This document shows, piece after piece, positions 17,958 to 26,444 of a stretch of 64,000 bases of DNA. The DNA lies in the NCBI RefSeq assembly GCF_008086345.1, contig NZ_CP043006.1, positions 5,206,032 to 5,270,031 of the forward strand, in the 5' to 3' direction. Source of the stretch: Chitinophaga sp. XS-30 (GTDB lineage Bacteria; Bacteroidota; Bacteroidia; Chitinophagales; Chitinophagaceae). How positions within the stretch are numbered: the first letter of the stretch is position 1; each line of letters starts with the position of its first letter. The position numbers and the translations under genes are program-made. The notes below the pieces were generated by a model. The model had not been told where the DNA came from. It saw nothing but the letters and a program-made list of their open reading frames with translations, and did no database searches.

Positions 17958-20900
17958 ATGAAATCAAGAGCATGTTACGCTGCAGCCAGGCGTACAGGGT
18001 GGCTATTGCCCGTATTTTTACTTTGCCAGCTGGCTGCCATCGCGCAGGAAAAGCAGCTGAGCGACTACAAGGTTTCCCTGCAATTGCAGAAACGGCCGGT
18101 GAAAGAAGCGCTGGCCAGCCTGCAGGAATCTACCGGACTGGTGTTCACCTACTACGATGAAGACATCCGTACCGCCCCGCCAGTGAGCATATCCGTACAG
18201 AACACCTCTCTGGATGAGGTATTGCAGCGCCTGCTGGCCGGCCATCATTTATCCGCGCAACTGGCCGGCAGCAAAGTGTACCTCCGCCCCTACCAGCAGC
18301 AACAGGCACTTAAAAGCGGTGTCATCAAAGGTGTGGTGCGGGACAGGAGCAACCGCCAGGTACTCCCCTACGCTACCATCCGCATCAAGGGCACATCCGC
18401 AGGTGCTACGGCGGACAAGGACGGTATCTATATCATCCCTGATGTAAAACCCGGAAAGCTCCGGCTCTCCATAGCCTACCTCGGTTTTGCCACCATCGAA
18501 AAGGAAGTGCAGCTGGGAAGCGGGCAGACCATCAATGCGGATTTCGACCTGGAATCCCTCACCAAAGCGCTCAACGGCGTAACCATCACGGGCATACGCC
18601 GCGGCGAGGTGAAAGCCCTCAATTCCATGCGCAATGCGGATAACATCAAATACGTATTATCACAGGAACAGATGGAAAAGTTCCCCGACAACACCGTTTC
18701 CGAATCCCTGCAACGTGTGCCGGGTGTGGCAGTAGGGTACAGCTACGGCGTAGCCAGGGATGTGATCATCCGCGGTCTTGACCCCACCCGGAATGCCGTG
18801 CAGATGAACGGCAACCGCGTACCGGCCACCGAAACCCAGTCCAGAACAACGGACCTGAACGGTGTATTGTCCAATACCGTTGAATCCATCGAGATCATCA
18901 AAACCCTTACGCCCGACCGGGATGCGGATGCTACCGGCGGCGTGATCAATATCATCAGCAAAAGCGCACAGGAGGAAAAACCTACATTGACCGGTAAAGC
19001 GCTGGTGGGTTACAATGGCCTCACCGGCAAACCGAACTACGATCTCTCCGCCTCCTATGGCCGGAAAAAGAACAAATTCGGCTACCTGTTCAGCGCCAGC
19101 TACTTCGTTTCCACACGCGGGCAGGACAGGATGGATATTTCCTATTCGGATTACGAGCTGGACGGCACCGAATACCGCAAACCGGAAAGCATCACCTATG
19201 AAGCGTTCCATATCGACCGTAAGAACCTCGGCCTTACGCTGGACCTGAATTACGATGCCGGTAAACATACCACGCTGTACCTTCGCACGAATTATAATAA
19301 ATACTACGAGTTCCAGTACTCCGGCAGCGTTGGCCACAGTATAGACGAATACGATTCGCCGACACATGTAACGGATATGACCATCTACCGCGAAGGCCGC
19401 TGGAGAGACTATCACCGCGATATTTTCAATGTGAACTTCGGCGGCAAGTCCCTCGTGAAGAACTGGCAGGTGGATTATGATGTGAACCTGAACAAGGGCC
19501 TGTACGATCAGCCCAAATACTGGAACGCAGGCTTCAATCTCCGTGGGCAATCCGCCACGCTGGACCTCTCCACACCCGATCTGCCGGTGATCAACTACGA
19601 CAATGATGCCGCGCGGGACATGAGCAATTTCACTACCCGCAATTACATCAACCGTCACGAAAGAGTGGACGACAGGGATGCCCAGGCTACCTTCAACGCC
19701 CTGCGCAAGATCAACCTCGGCAGCAGCAAAAGTCTGGATGTGAAGTTCGGCGGCCGTTACCGTTACAAGACCAATGAACGTTTCCGCAACTACTACAACC
19801 ATGTGCTGAAAACCGGAGAGCCCGCCTTCCGCCTGTCTGACTACAACTCTTCCTACCAGCGGAAAGAATTCCTGAACGGTTTCACGCACCTGCAGGGATT
19901 CCCGGAAACCGAGATCATGGAACAGTACTTCCGGGACAACGGGGACAAATTCGAGGATGACCCTACCTATACCCGGCAGAATACAGACCCGGATTCTTAC
20001 AACGGGCATGAAGACCTCGCCGCGGCATACGCGATGGGCACATTACGCATGAACAAGCTGGACATTGTGGCCGGTGTTCGTTTTGAACGCACTTCCTTCA
20101 GCTATAAAGGCAATCAGGTGCTGCTGGACGAAACGGGGAAATATATTTCCACCACAAAGATCGACCATGCCAATACCTTTCATGGCCTCTATCCTTCACT
20201 GAACATCAAATACAAAATTTCCTCCCGCACGAACATCCGCGCAGCCGTCACCCGCTCCCTCACCCGCCCGAACTATTACGACCTTGTTCCCTGGAAGGAG
20301 ATCGAGAGAAGAAGAAAACGGATCAATCAGGGCAATCCCGAACTTGTACAGGAAAGAGCCATCAACTACGATCTGATGGGTGAGCACTATTTTGCTTCCA
20401 TCGGCCTGTTGTCCGGCGGCGTGTTTTACAAGGATGTCAGGGATGTGCTGTTCGACTACTCTTACGTTCAGCAGGGCGGCGAGTTCGACGGCTATCGCAT
20501 CAATACCGTGAGCAATGGCGCAAAAGGGCGCATCTACGGTATGGAGATCGCATGGCAGCAGCAGTTCACCTTCCTGCCCGGGGCACTGAACGGTTTGGGT
20601 ATCTATGCGAACTACAGCTACATCCAGTCCAAACTCACCGTACCAGGCATCACCAGCGAACGGGACATCGCTATGCCATCCATGCGCCCGCATGTGGGCA
20701 ACCTGTCTCTCACCTATGAGAAATACGGTTTCTCCGCACGGATATCCTCTTATTTCTTTGCTTCCTTCCTCTCCGAAGTAGGGGACGAAGCGGCTCAGGA
20801 CGAGCATGAGAAAGGGCGTATGCAGCTGGACTTCTCCGCCAGCCAGCAGATCACCCGCAGGCTGAAAGCCGTGCTGAACCTCAGCAACCTGACCCGTGCC

Positions 20901-20993
20901 AAACGCGGTGATTATCTCGGTTCAAGGGAATATCCGCTGAATACGTATGTAGATGGATGGTGGGGAAGCGCGGGCCTGAGCTTCAGGCTGTAA
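17958..20993 (+). CDS. TonB-dependent receptor with STN signalling domain
   Basis: 1011 aa. Signal peptide ending near AAIAQ, then an STN domain (about residues 38-92, VKEALASLQESTGLVFTYYD) used for signalling to FecR, a carboxypeptidase-regulatory-like domain (about 122-205), a plug (EKFPDNTVSESLQRVPGVAV, IIRGLDPTRNAVQMNG, DADATGGVINIISKSA) and a barrel ending in the terminal aromatic-containing strand SAGLSFRL. The plug wording is that of the Caulobacter/Xanthomonas-type TonB receptors rather than of SusC, and no SusD follows. With its sigma and FecR partners it is a ligand-sensing transporter. The purple-acid-phosphatase-like gene just downstream suggests a phosphorylated substrate, which is inference. 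Confidence 0.93.
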   Translation: MKSRACYAAARRTGWLLPVFLLCQLAAIAQEKQLSDYKVSLQLQKRPVKEALASLQESTGLVFTYYDEDIRTAPPVSISVQNTSLDEVLQRLLAGHHLSAQLAGSKVYLRPYQQQQALKSGVIKGVVRDRSNRQVLPYATIRIKGTSAGATADKDGIYIIPDVKPGKLRLSIAYLGFATIEKEVQLGSGQTINADFDLESLTKALNGVTITGIRRGEVKALNSMRNADNIKYVLSQEQMEKFPDNTVSESLQRVPGVAVGYSYGVARDVIIRGLDPTRNAVQMNGNRVPATETQSRTTDLNGVLSNTVESIEIIKTLTPDRDADATGGVINIISKSAQEEKPTLTGKALVGYNGLTGKPNYDLSASYGRKKNKFGYLFSASYFVSTRGQDRMDISYSDYELDGTEYRKPESITYEAFHIDRKNLGLTLDLNYDAGKHTTLYLRTNYNKYYEFQYSGSVGHSIDEYDSPTHVTDMTIYREGRWRDYHRDIFNVNFGGKSLVKNWQVDYDVNLNKGLYDQPKYWNAGFNLRGQSATLDLSTPDLPVINYDNDAARDMSNFTTRNYINRHERVDDRDAQATFNALRKINLGSSKSLDVKFGGRYRYKTNERFRNYYNHVLKTGEPAFRLSDYNSSYQRKEFLNGFTHLQGFPETEIMEQYFRDNGDKFEDDPTYTRQNTDPDSYNGHEDLAAAYAMGTLRMNKLDIVAGVRFERTSFSYKGNQVLLDETGKYISTTKIDHANTFHGLYPSLNIKYKISSRTNIRAAVTRSLTRPNYYDLVPWKEIERRRKRINQGNPELVQERAINYDLMGEHYFASIGLLSGGVFYKDVRDVLFDYSYVQQGGEFDGYRINTVSNGAKGRIYGMEIAWQQQFTFLPGALNGLGIYANYSYIQSKLTVPGITSERDIAMPSMRPHVGNLSLTYEKYGFSARISSYFFASFLSEVGDEAAQDEHEKGRMQLDFSASQQITRRLKAVLNLSNLTRAKRGDYLGSREYPLNTYVDGWWGSAGLSFRL

Positions 20994-21000
20994 TACGGGC

Positions 21001-21035
21001 AAAAGAGGTTGTCAGCACTTTTGACAACCTCTTTT
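21001..21035 (+). terminator. Rho-independent terminator after the TonB receptor
   Basis: A perfect 14-bp stem (aaaagaggttgtca paired with its complement at 21022-21035) encloses a 7-base loop, and the 3' arm ends in ctttt. It lies 7 bases after the receptor stop and separates the sigma-FecR-receptor operon from the phosphatase gene. The A-rich 5' arm makes it usable in both directions. Confidence 0.85.
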
Positions 21036-21104
21036 CCAAACCTCACAATTATTTAACACGATCAGCACATGCAACGCTGTGTTTTTACTTATCTTGAATA
21101 TATC

Positions 21105-22469
21105 ATGAAGTTCATTCTTTTCTCTTTGCTCTTTACGGTTTCCCTTTCCGCAGCACAGGCGCAAAAATTCTATCCGGCTGCCTCCGTACCGGACAGGATC
21201 GTGCTGACCTTTGCAGGTGATCCTGCACGTACGCAGGCGGTTACCTGGCGTACGGACACACTGACGGAAAAAGGGCTGGCCATGCTCAAACCCGCCAGTC
21301 CCCATCCGGGACGCGAGGATTCTACCCTTTTGGTGGAAGCAACATTGGAGAAACTGGCGCTTCCCGGTGCGGAAGCCTTTCATCACACCGCGAAATTCAC
21401 GGGCCTGCAGCCTTCCACGGCATACATGTATCGCGTAGGGAATGGTGAACAATGGAGCGAATGGCTGCATTTCACTACCGCCGCAGACCAGTTAAAACCC
21501 TTTTCTTTCATCTATATGGGCGATGCGCAGAACGATCACAAGGAACTCTGGTCCCGCGCCATACGCGCAGCATATACGCAGGCGCCGAAAGCAGCGTTCT
21601 CCCTGCACGCCGGGGACCTTATCAACAGAACGAATACCGACCATGAATGGGGCGAATGGTTTTACGCAGGCGGATGGATCTACGGCATGATGCCCGTGAT
21701 CGCCACACCGGGAAATCATGAATATTACCGCGATGAACAACGCCGGCTCACGCTCACCAAAAACTGGCGCCCCCAGTTCGCCTTCCCGGAAAACGGGCCG
21801 GAAGGACTGGAAGAAGTGGCCTATTACCTGGATTACCAGGGTGTGAGGATCATTTCCATCTGCTCACAGGCTTTCCTGCTGAACAAGGCGGACAGCATCA
21901 GCCAGGTGGCTTGGGTGGAAAACCTGCTGCGCAACAATCCGGCCAAATGGACGATCATCACCATGCATCACCCGCTGTATTCCTCTGCAGGCGGCCGCGA
22001 CAATAAATCGCTGCGCGATGCCTTCCAGCCGATGTTTGACAAATATGGCGTTGACCTGGTGCTGACCGGGCATGATCATACTTACGGGCGGGGCATAGCG
22101 GAAAGTTCACCGCAATCCCCGCGTATGCCGTTGAAAGGCCCGGTGTACATCACCTCCGTCAGCGGGCCCAAGATGTATGTGCCTTCGCTGGATAAATGGC
22201 AGCAAAGGGCCGCCGCGAACACACAGCTGTACCAGGTCATTGATATGGAGGCAGATCATATCGTGTATAAATGCTACACCGTCACCGGTACCCTGTACGA
22301 TGCCTTCAGAATAGACAAAAAGAGAGGACAGAAAACGCTGACCGACCAGCAGCCTGCTGCCGTGAAGGAAATGGTGGAACTGCCGCCGGCATATCAGCAA
22401 AAATTATCCGCAACGGAAAAACAATCATTCGAACAGAAGAAAGAAACCTATCTGAAACGAAAGCCCTGA
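21105..22469 (+). CDS. Secreted purple-acid-phosphatase-like metallophosphoesterase
   Basis: About 454 aa from the ATG at 21105, which starts a good signal peptide (MKFILFSLLFTVSLSAAQAQ); the open frame begins 12 codons earlier at 21069. An N-terminal fibronectin-like domain of purple acid phosphatases (RIVLTFAGDPARTQAVTWRT) is followed by the calcineurin-like catalytic domain with its metal ligands in MGDAQND, HAGDLIN, TPGNHEYY, TMHHPLY and GHDHTYGR. It hydrolyses phosphate monoesters in the periplasm or outside the cell. Its place behind a sigma/FecR/TonB receptor set, and 4 kb from a phytase locus, points to organic phosphate scavenging. Confidence 0.9.
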   Translation: MKFILFSLLFTVSLSAAQAQKFYPAASVPDRIVLTFAGDPARTQAVTWRTDTLTEKGLAMLKPASPHPGREDSTLLVEATLEKLALPGAEAFHHTAKFTGLQPSTAYMYRVGNGEQWSEWLHFTTAADQLKPFSFIYMGDAQNDHKELWSRAIRAAYTQAPKAAFSLHAGDLINRTNTDHEWGEWFYAGGWIYGMMPVIATPGNHEYYRDEQRRLTLTKNWRPQFAFPENGPEGLEEVAYYLDYQGVRIISICSQAFLLNKADSISQVAWVENLLRNNPAKWTIITMHHPLYSSAGGRDNKSLRDAFQPMFDKYGVDLVLTGHDHTYGRGIAESSPQSPRMPLKGPVYITSVSGPKMYVPSLDKWQQRAAANTQLYQVIDMEADHIVYKCYTVTGTLYDAFRIDKKRGQKTLTDQQPAAVKEMVELPPAYQQKLSATEKQSFEQKKETYLKRKP

Positions 22470-22486
22470 ACCGTTGAACACAAGAG

Positions 22487-22518
22487 AGCCGCCGCAGCGA
22501 AAGTTGCGGGCGGCTTTT
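22487..22518 (+). terminator. Rho-independent terminator after the phosphatase gene
   Basis: The 5' arm agccgccgca pairs with tgcgggcggct (one bulged G), followed by a run of seven T on the plus strand. It lies 17 bases after the phosphatase stop and immediately before the stop of the convergent RraB-like/TPR gene, so it insulates the two converging transcripts. Confidence 0.85.
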
Positions 22519-22519
22519 T

Positions 22520-23365
22520 TTATTTACAGTACTCCGCCAGCCGCTCCGCCGCATATTCCGCGCCGAGCTCCAGCGCACGTTTCCAATCCGCGCAGGCCCC
22601 TGTCTTATCACCGCTGTTATACTTCGTATTGCCACGGTTATAATACACCATGGCATTGTCCGGATCGAGGGACAGCACTTTGTTGAAATCTTCGGTGGCG
22701 GCTTCGTATTCTCCCGCTTCGTATTTGTTCACCGCGCGGTTGATATAGGCTTCCTTGAATTCGGGAGCCAGTTCAATAGCCTTGTCGTAATCCGCCCGCG
22801 CCTGCATGACCAGGTAAAGCGAATCTTTCACAATAGCGCGGGAGTACCAGGAGTTGGGGTTCACATCAAAAATGCGGATGGCGGTATTGAAATTGATGGC
22901 GGACGCGCTGTAGTTCTTCTGCTGCCAGGCGCTCATGGCCATATTGAAATATTGTTCCAGCTTGCCCTTGGCCATATCCGGGAATTCATCGTTCCCCGCG
23001 CCGGCGAAAGTGCCGTATCCTTCCAGCCGGCAATCCAGCTCAAATCCTTTCACAAGGATATCTATCGCCCAGCAGAGCAGATTGTCCGCATCCACCGGAA
23101 ATTCATTGCTGACACCCTGCAGCTTCCAAAGTTCATCCTTTGGCGCAACCTCTCCCATCACAAAATCATAATTCGAGGCAAACAGCTGCTTCAGCTGTTC
23201 CAGTTGCTCCCGGTCACGGGCCACGAAAGTGAAATCGAACACCGCGAGCGCATACTCCTGGAATCCGCTGTCTTTCAGTTTCTGCCACACTTCCGCGGCA
23301 TATCGTATCTCTGCATTGAACTGTGTAATGAACTGTTCCTGCGTAAAATATCTTTCCTTCGTCAT
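22520..23365 (-). CDS. RraB-like domain plus tetratricopeptide repeat protein
   Basis: 281 aa, soluble, no signal peptide. The N-terminal about 125 residues (FDFTFVARDREQLEQLKQLF ... FPVDADNLLCWAIDILVKGF ... EGYGTF) resemble the RraB fold, named after an inhibitor of RNase E; the match is from pattern memory and is moderate. The C-terminal half holds about four TPR units (AINFNTAIRIFDVNPNSW, ARADYDKAIELAPEFKEAYINRAV, ATEDFNKVLSLDPDNAMVYYNRG, ACADWKRALELGAEYA). Its ATG overlaps the TGA of the MocR regulator gene as ATGA, so the two are translationally coupled. It may be a protein-binding partner of the regulator or of the divergent enzyme; the function is unknown. Confidence 0.72.
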   Translation of the reverse strand: MTKERYFTQEQFITQFNAEIRYAAEVWQKLKDSGFQEYALAVFDFTFVARDREQLEQLKQLFASNYDFVMGEVAPKDELWKLQGVSNEFPVDADNLLCWAIDILVKGFELDCRLEGYGTFAGAGNDEFPDMAKGKLEQYFNMAMSAWQQKNYSASAINFNTAIRIFDVNPNSWYSRAIVKDSLYLVMQARADYDKAIELAPEFKEAYINRAVNKYEAGEYEAATEDFNKVLSLDPDNAMVYYNRGNTKYNSGDKTGACADWKRALELGAEYAAERLAEYCK

Positions 23366-24810
23366 GGTTGCAAATTTATAAGGATTTGTTTCAACTGCAG
23401 CACGGCCTTTTCCATATCTTCCACGGGATAACCGGTGAACCCGAACATCAGTCCTTTCGGATGACCGTATTTTATGGAGAAATCATCTACGGGTTGCAGG
23501 ATGAGGCCCTGTTTCCCGGCGGCTTTCTCCACATCAGCGGCCAGCATGTCCTTTTTCAGCCAGCCGGTGATATGCATGCCGCTGTCACCCGGTTCCACTT
23601 CCAGCCAGGGATGCAGATGCTTCCCGATCAATGCCGTCAATTCATCCTGCAATTTTTTATACAGGATGCGCATTTTGCGCAGATGCCGGGCAAAATGGCC
23701 CTCCCGCATGAACCGGGTGATAATGGCCTGATCTATCACGGGGTTCTCCCGGTCGATCGTTGTTTTCAGCATCCTGAACCGCCGCGCCATCTCCAGCGTG
23801 GGCAGTACCATATATCCCAGCCGCAATGCAGGGAACAGCACTTTGCTGAAGGTGCCGGTATAGATCACCTGGCCAGCGTCATCAAGTCCTTTCAATGCCG
23901 GCACGGGCCTTCCGTTGTAGCGGAACTCGCTGTCATAATCGTCTTCCACGATCCACATTTTCTGCTTTGCCGCCCATTGGAGCAGCTTCAGCCTTTCCGC
24001 CAGCGGCAGCGTGCCGCCCATGGGGTATTGATGGGAAGGTGTTACATACGCGAATGTTGCGGCAGGGTATGTTTTGATGGCATGGTCGATATCCAGTCCG
24101 TATTGCGTCAGCGGCACGGGGCAAACCCTGCCGCCCCATCTTTCGATAGCCATGCTGGCGCCCCTGTAGCCGGGGTCTTCCATCCAGCATTGATCCCCTT
24201 TTTTAATCAGCAGCTGGGCGGACAGGTTGATGGCCTGTCTCGAGCCACTGACGATCAGTATCTGTTCAGGCGAACAGATAATCGAACGGTTGATGCGCAG
24301 GTAATCCGCCAGCTCATTGCGCAATGGCGCATATCCCTGTGTATCGCCATAGCCCAGGTGGAGGCTGTGAATGTTGCGGTAAACATCCGCTGCAATGCCC
24401 GCCCAGGTTTTGAAAGGAAAATGCGCGAAGGAAGGTATGGAGCTCTGGAACGGCAGCAACGGCTCGATGGAAAAGTCCGGTATATACTCCTCGGTTCCCG
24501 GCGTTTCTTCCACCTTCGGCGTTCTGGCCGGAACGATGCCGATCTTTGCGCAAACATAGGTGCCATCCCCTTTCCTGCCCTCCAGGAAGCCTTCCAGGAT
24601 AAGCTGTTCAAATGCCTGGAACACGCTGTTGCGCGATATTTCCAGTTCCGCGGCCAATGCCCTGGTGGCCGGAAGCCGTTCCCCCTCTTTCAGCTGCCCG
24701 CTGAAAATGGCCTGTTTGATCTGCCCGTAAAGTTGCAGGAACAGGGGTTCCGCATCGCGCTTGCGCAATTTCAGGAACGGCAACGGTATCTGCGGAGCGG
24801 TTTTGCTCAT
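23362..24810 (-). CDS. MocR/PdxR-type GntR regulator with aminotransferase domain
   Basis: About 482 aa from the ATG at 24810 (MSKTAPQIPLPFLKLRKRD); the frame is open 18 codons further but into the promoter region. The N-terminal GntR winged helix (PLFLQLYGQIKQAIFSGQLKEG ... LPATRALAAELEISRNSVFQAFEQL) is joined to a fold-type I PLP aminotransferase domain. The PLP lysine is seen in YTGTFSKVLFPALRLGY and the Asp in VEDDYDSEFRYNG. MocR regulators bind PLP or an amino-acid aldimine and usually control the divergent gene. Here that is the ATP-grasp/LysE pair beginning 80 bases away. The downstream RraB-like/TPR gene is coupled by a 4-base overlap. Confidence 0.92.
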   Translation of the reverse strand: MSKTAPQIPLPFLKLRKRDAEPLFLQLYGQIKQAIFSGQLKEGERLPATRALAAELEISRNSVFQAFEQLILEGFLEGRKGDGTYVCAKIGIVPARTPKVEETPGTEEYIPDFSIEPLLPFQSSIPSFAHFPFKTWAGIAADVYRNIHSLHLGYGDTQGYAPLRNELADYLRINRSIICSPEQILIVSGSRQAINLSAQLLIKKGDQCWMEDPGYRGASMAIERWGGRVCPVPLTQYGLDIDHAIKTYPAATFAYVTPSHQYPMGGTLPLAERLKLLQWAAKQKMWIVEDDYDSEFRYNGRPVPALKGLDDAGQVIYTGTFSKVLFPALRLGYMVLPTLEMARRFRMLKTTIDRENPVIDQAIITRFMREGHFARHLRKMRILYKKLQDELTALIGKHLHPWLEVEPGDSGMHITGWLKKDMLAADVEKAAGKQGLILQPVDDFSIKYGHPKGLMFGFTGYPVEDMEKAVLQLKQILINLQP

Positions 24811-24889
24811 AATGGCCCCTTTAAAATTGTTAAAAATGGCACTTTCTACAATACCAATATACATTTACTTTTGCTAAAATCATCATGAC
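24811..24889. promoter_or_regulatory. Divergent MocR / ATP-grasp promoter region
   Basis: The 79 bases between the MocR ATG and the ATP-grasp ATG must hold both promoters and the MocR site. On the plus strand TACTTTTG at 24866-24873 matches the Bacteroidetes -7 box TANNTTTG and would give a leader of roughly 10 bases for the ATP-grasp mRNA. Two copies of aatggc (around 24811 and 24836) and an ATACCA at 24851 are candidate MocR half-sites; direct-repeat sites are typical of this family. The half-site assignment is a guess. Confidence 0.5.
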
Positions 24890-25777
24890 ATGAGAATAGC
24901 GCTGATCAGTTACGCGGACCAGGGCAAATATGCCGCGGATTCGGTAGAGGACGAAGAGGGCCTGCTGCTGGCTCAGCTCCGGGCTTCCGGCCTGGATGTG
25001 CATCGTGAGGTATGGACGGACAAAAGGGTCAACTGGTCCGCCTACCAGCTGATATTGCTGAAATCCCCCTGGGATTATTTCGAAAAGTATGCCGCTTTCT
25101 GCAAGTGGCTGGATAAAATAAAAGCGCTCGGCATCCGTATGCTGAACCCCTATCATATTGTGAAATGGAACAGCGACAAACATTACCTGCAGGCGATCGC
25201 CGTTGCGGGTTTGAAAGTGATCCCTTCCGCCATCGTTGAACGGGGAGAGCTGCCATTGCTCTCCTCATTTTTTTATGAATTCGGGTGTGACAAGCTGATC
25301 GTAAAGCCCTGCGTAAGCGGCGGAGCAAGGCATACCTATACCGTTACGCCGCAGAACCTGGCGGAGCATCAGGCGCGGATCACGGAGCTGTTAAAAGAAG
25401 AGGCGTTCATTGTTCAGCCTTACATGACGGAAATAGAAACAGCGGGGGAATGGTCTTTCATTTTTCTCAACGGAAAGTTCAGCCATAGTGTAGTGAAGAA
25501 ACCGAAGACCGGTGATTTCCGTGTACAGCCGTATTTCGGCGGCACCACTGTAGCCGCGGTACCGGCGGAGGAGCATATTGCCAGCGCCGCTGTTTATGTG
25601 GAACGGTTTGCCAAAGGATGCCTGTATGCACGGGTAGATGCCATCCTGATAAACGAAGAACTGCATTTAATGGAACTGGAGCTGATAGAGCCTTACCTGT
25701 TCCTGGGCACAGATCCCGAAGGTTATCAAAAATATACGGAAGCATTGCAAAACCTCCTTCTTCATGTTACCATCTGA
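24890..25777 (+). CDS. ATP-grasp ligase (glutathione-synthetase/DcsG-like)
   Basis: 295 aa cytoplasmic protein. The opening MRIALISYADQGKY, the segment WSAYQLILLKSPWDYFEKY, NPYHIVKWNSDKHYLQAI and KLIVKPCVSGGARHTY follow the layout of small ATP-grasp enzymes related to prokaryotic glutathione synthetase, RimK and the D-cycloserine-forming DcsG. Acidic metal-binding residues are seen near the end in MELELIEPYLFLG. These enzymes activate a carboxylate with ATP and join it to an amine, giving a peptide-like bond or ring. The gene overlaps a LysE-type exporter by 14 bases and is divergent from a MocR regulator, so the product is probably an amino-acid derivative that is exported. Substrates are not deducible. 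Confidence 0.82.
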   Translation: MRIALISYADQGKYAADSVEDEEGLLLAQLRASGLDVHREVWTDKRVNWSAYQLILLKSPWDYFEKYAAFCKWLDKIKALGIRMLNPYHIVKWNSDKHYLQAIAVAGLKVIPSAIVERGELPLLSSFFYEFGCDKLIVKPCVSGGARHTYTVTPQNLAEHQARITELLKEEAFIVQPYMTEIETAGEWSFIFLNGKFSHSVVKKPKTGDFRVQPYFGGTTVAAVPAEEHIASAAVYVERFAKGCLYARVDAILINEELHLMELELIEPYLFLGTDPEGYQKYTEALQNLLLHVTI

Positions 25778-26399
25778 TCAACTGTTCATTTTCATCATGG
25801 CGGCTTTCATCATGGTTATCACACCCGGGCCGAACATGATCTATCTTGTTTCCCGGTCTGTTACGCAGGGTAAAAAGGCCGGCGTTATTTCCCTGCTGGG
25901 TGTGGCCTGCGGGTTCCTGTTCCATATCGTGCTGGTATCATTCGGGCTGTCCGCCCTGTTGCTGACGGTACCTTTTCTGTACACTGCGCTGAAAACGGCG
26001 GGCATTCTCTATCTGCTTTATCTCGCCTGGGAAGCGGTGAAACCCGGCAGCCGCAGCGTGTTTGAGACACGCCGGGAGTTGCAGGCGGACAAGCCGGCAA
26101 AACTCTTTGTCATGGGGTTGCTCACCAATGTCCTCAACCCGAAGGCGGCCGTGTTCTACCTGTCCTTTTTCCCGCAGTTCATTCGGCCGGCTTACGGGGA
26201 TGTGCTTTTTCAAAGCCTCTTCCTGGGGATGACGCAACTGACTGTCAGTTTCATCGTCAACTTCATCATCATTATGCTGGCTGCTAAAGTGAAGGGAATG
26301 TTTGCGCAAAATCCGCGCTGGATAAAGGTGCAAAAATGGTTCATGGCCAGCGTGCTGACCGGGCTGGCGGTGAAGATGGCGCTGGATAAAGGAAAATAG
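25764..26399 (+). CDS. LysE/RhtB family amino-acid exporter
   Basis: 211 aa inner-membrane protein with six predicted helices and the family N-terminus FIMAAFIMVITPGPNMIYLVSRSVTQGKKAGV, including the conserved TPGPN turn; VLNPKAAVFYLSFFPQF is the usual central motif. LysE proteins export amino acids or close derivatives by proton exchange. Its ATG lies inside the end of the ATP-grasp gene (14-base overlap), so the two are coupled and the exporter most likely removes the ligase product or its precursor. The stop codon is part of the terminator stem that follows. Confidence 0.92.
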   Translation: MLPSDQLFIFIMAAFIMVITPGPNMIYLVSRSVTQGKKAGVISLLGVACGFLFHIVLVSFGLSALLLTVPFLYTALKTAGILYLLYLAWEAVKPGSRSVFETRRELQADKPAKLFVMGLLTNVLNPKAAVFYLSFFPQFIRPAYGDVLFQSLFLGMTQLTVSFIVNFIIIMLAAKVKGMFAQNPRWIKVQKWFMASVLTGLAVKMALDKGK

Positions 26400-26421
26400 C
26401 CACTTTTCAGCGGCTATTTTC
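26392..26421. terminator. Bidirectional terminator between LysE and phytase genes
   Basis: The perfect 10-bp stem gaaaatagcc / ggctattttc has a 10-base loop. The 5' arm contains the LysE TAG stop. The A-rich 5' side and T-rich 3' side allow function in both directions, fitting the convergent phytase gene that ends at 26445. Confidence 0.78.
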
Positions 26422-26444
26422 AAAATGCGGCAGGACGTCAATCA

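Noticed and set aside
18660..20009. 449-codon minus-strand frame inside the TonB receptor
   Set aside because: Antisense shadow of a clear receptor gene; no start context or domain.
23368..24888. 506-codon plus-strand frame opposite the MocR gene
   Set aside because: It covers the MocR gene almost exactly in antisense; the composition is rich in His/Gln/Phe as expected from a mirror frame, and no domain is visible.
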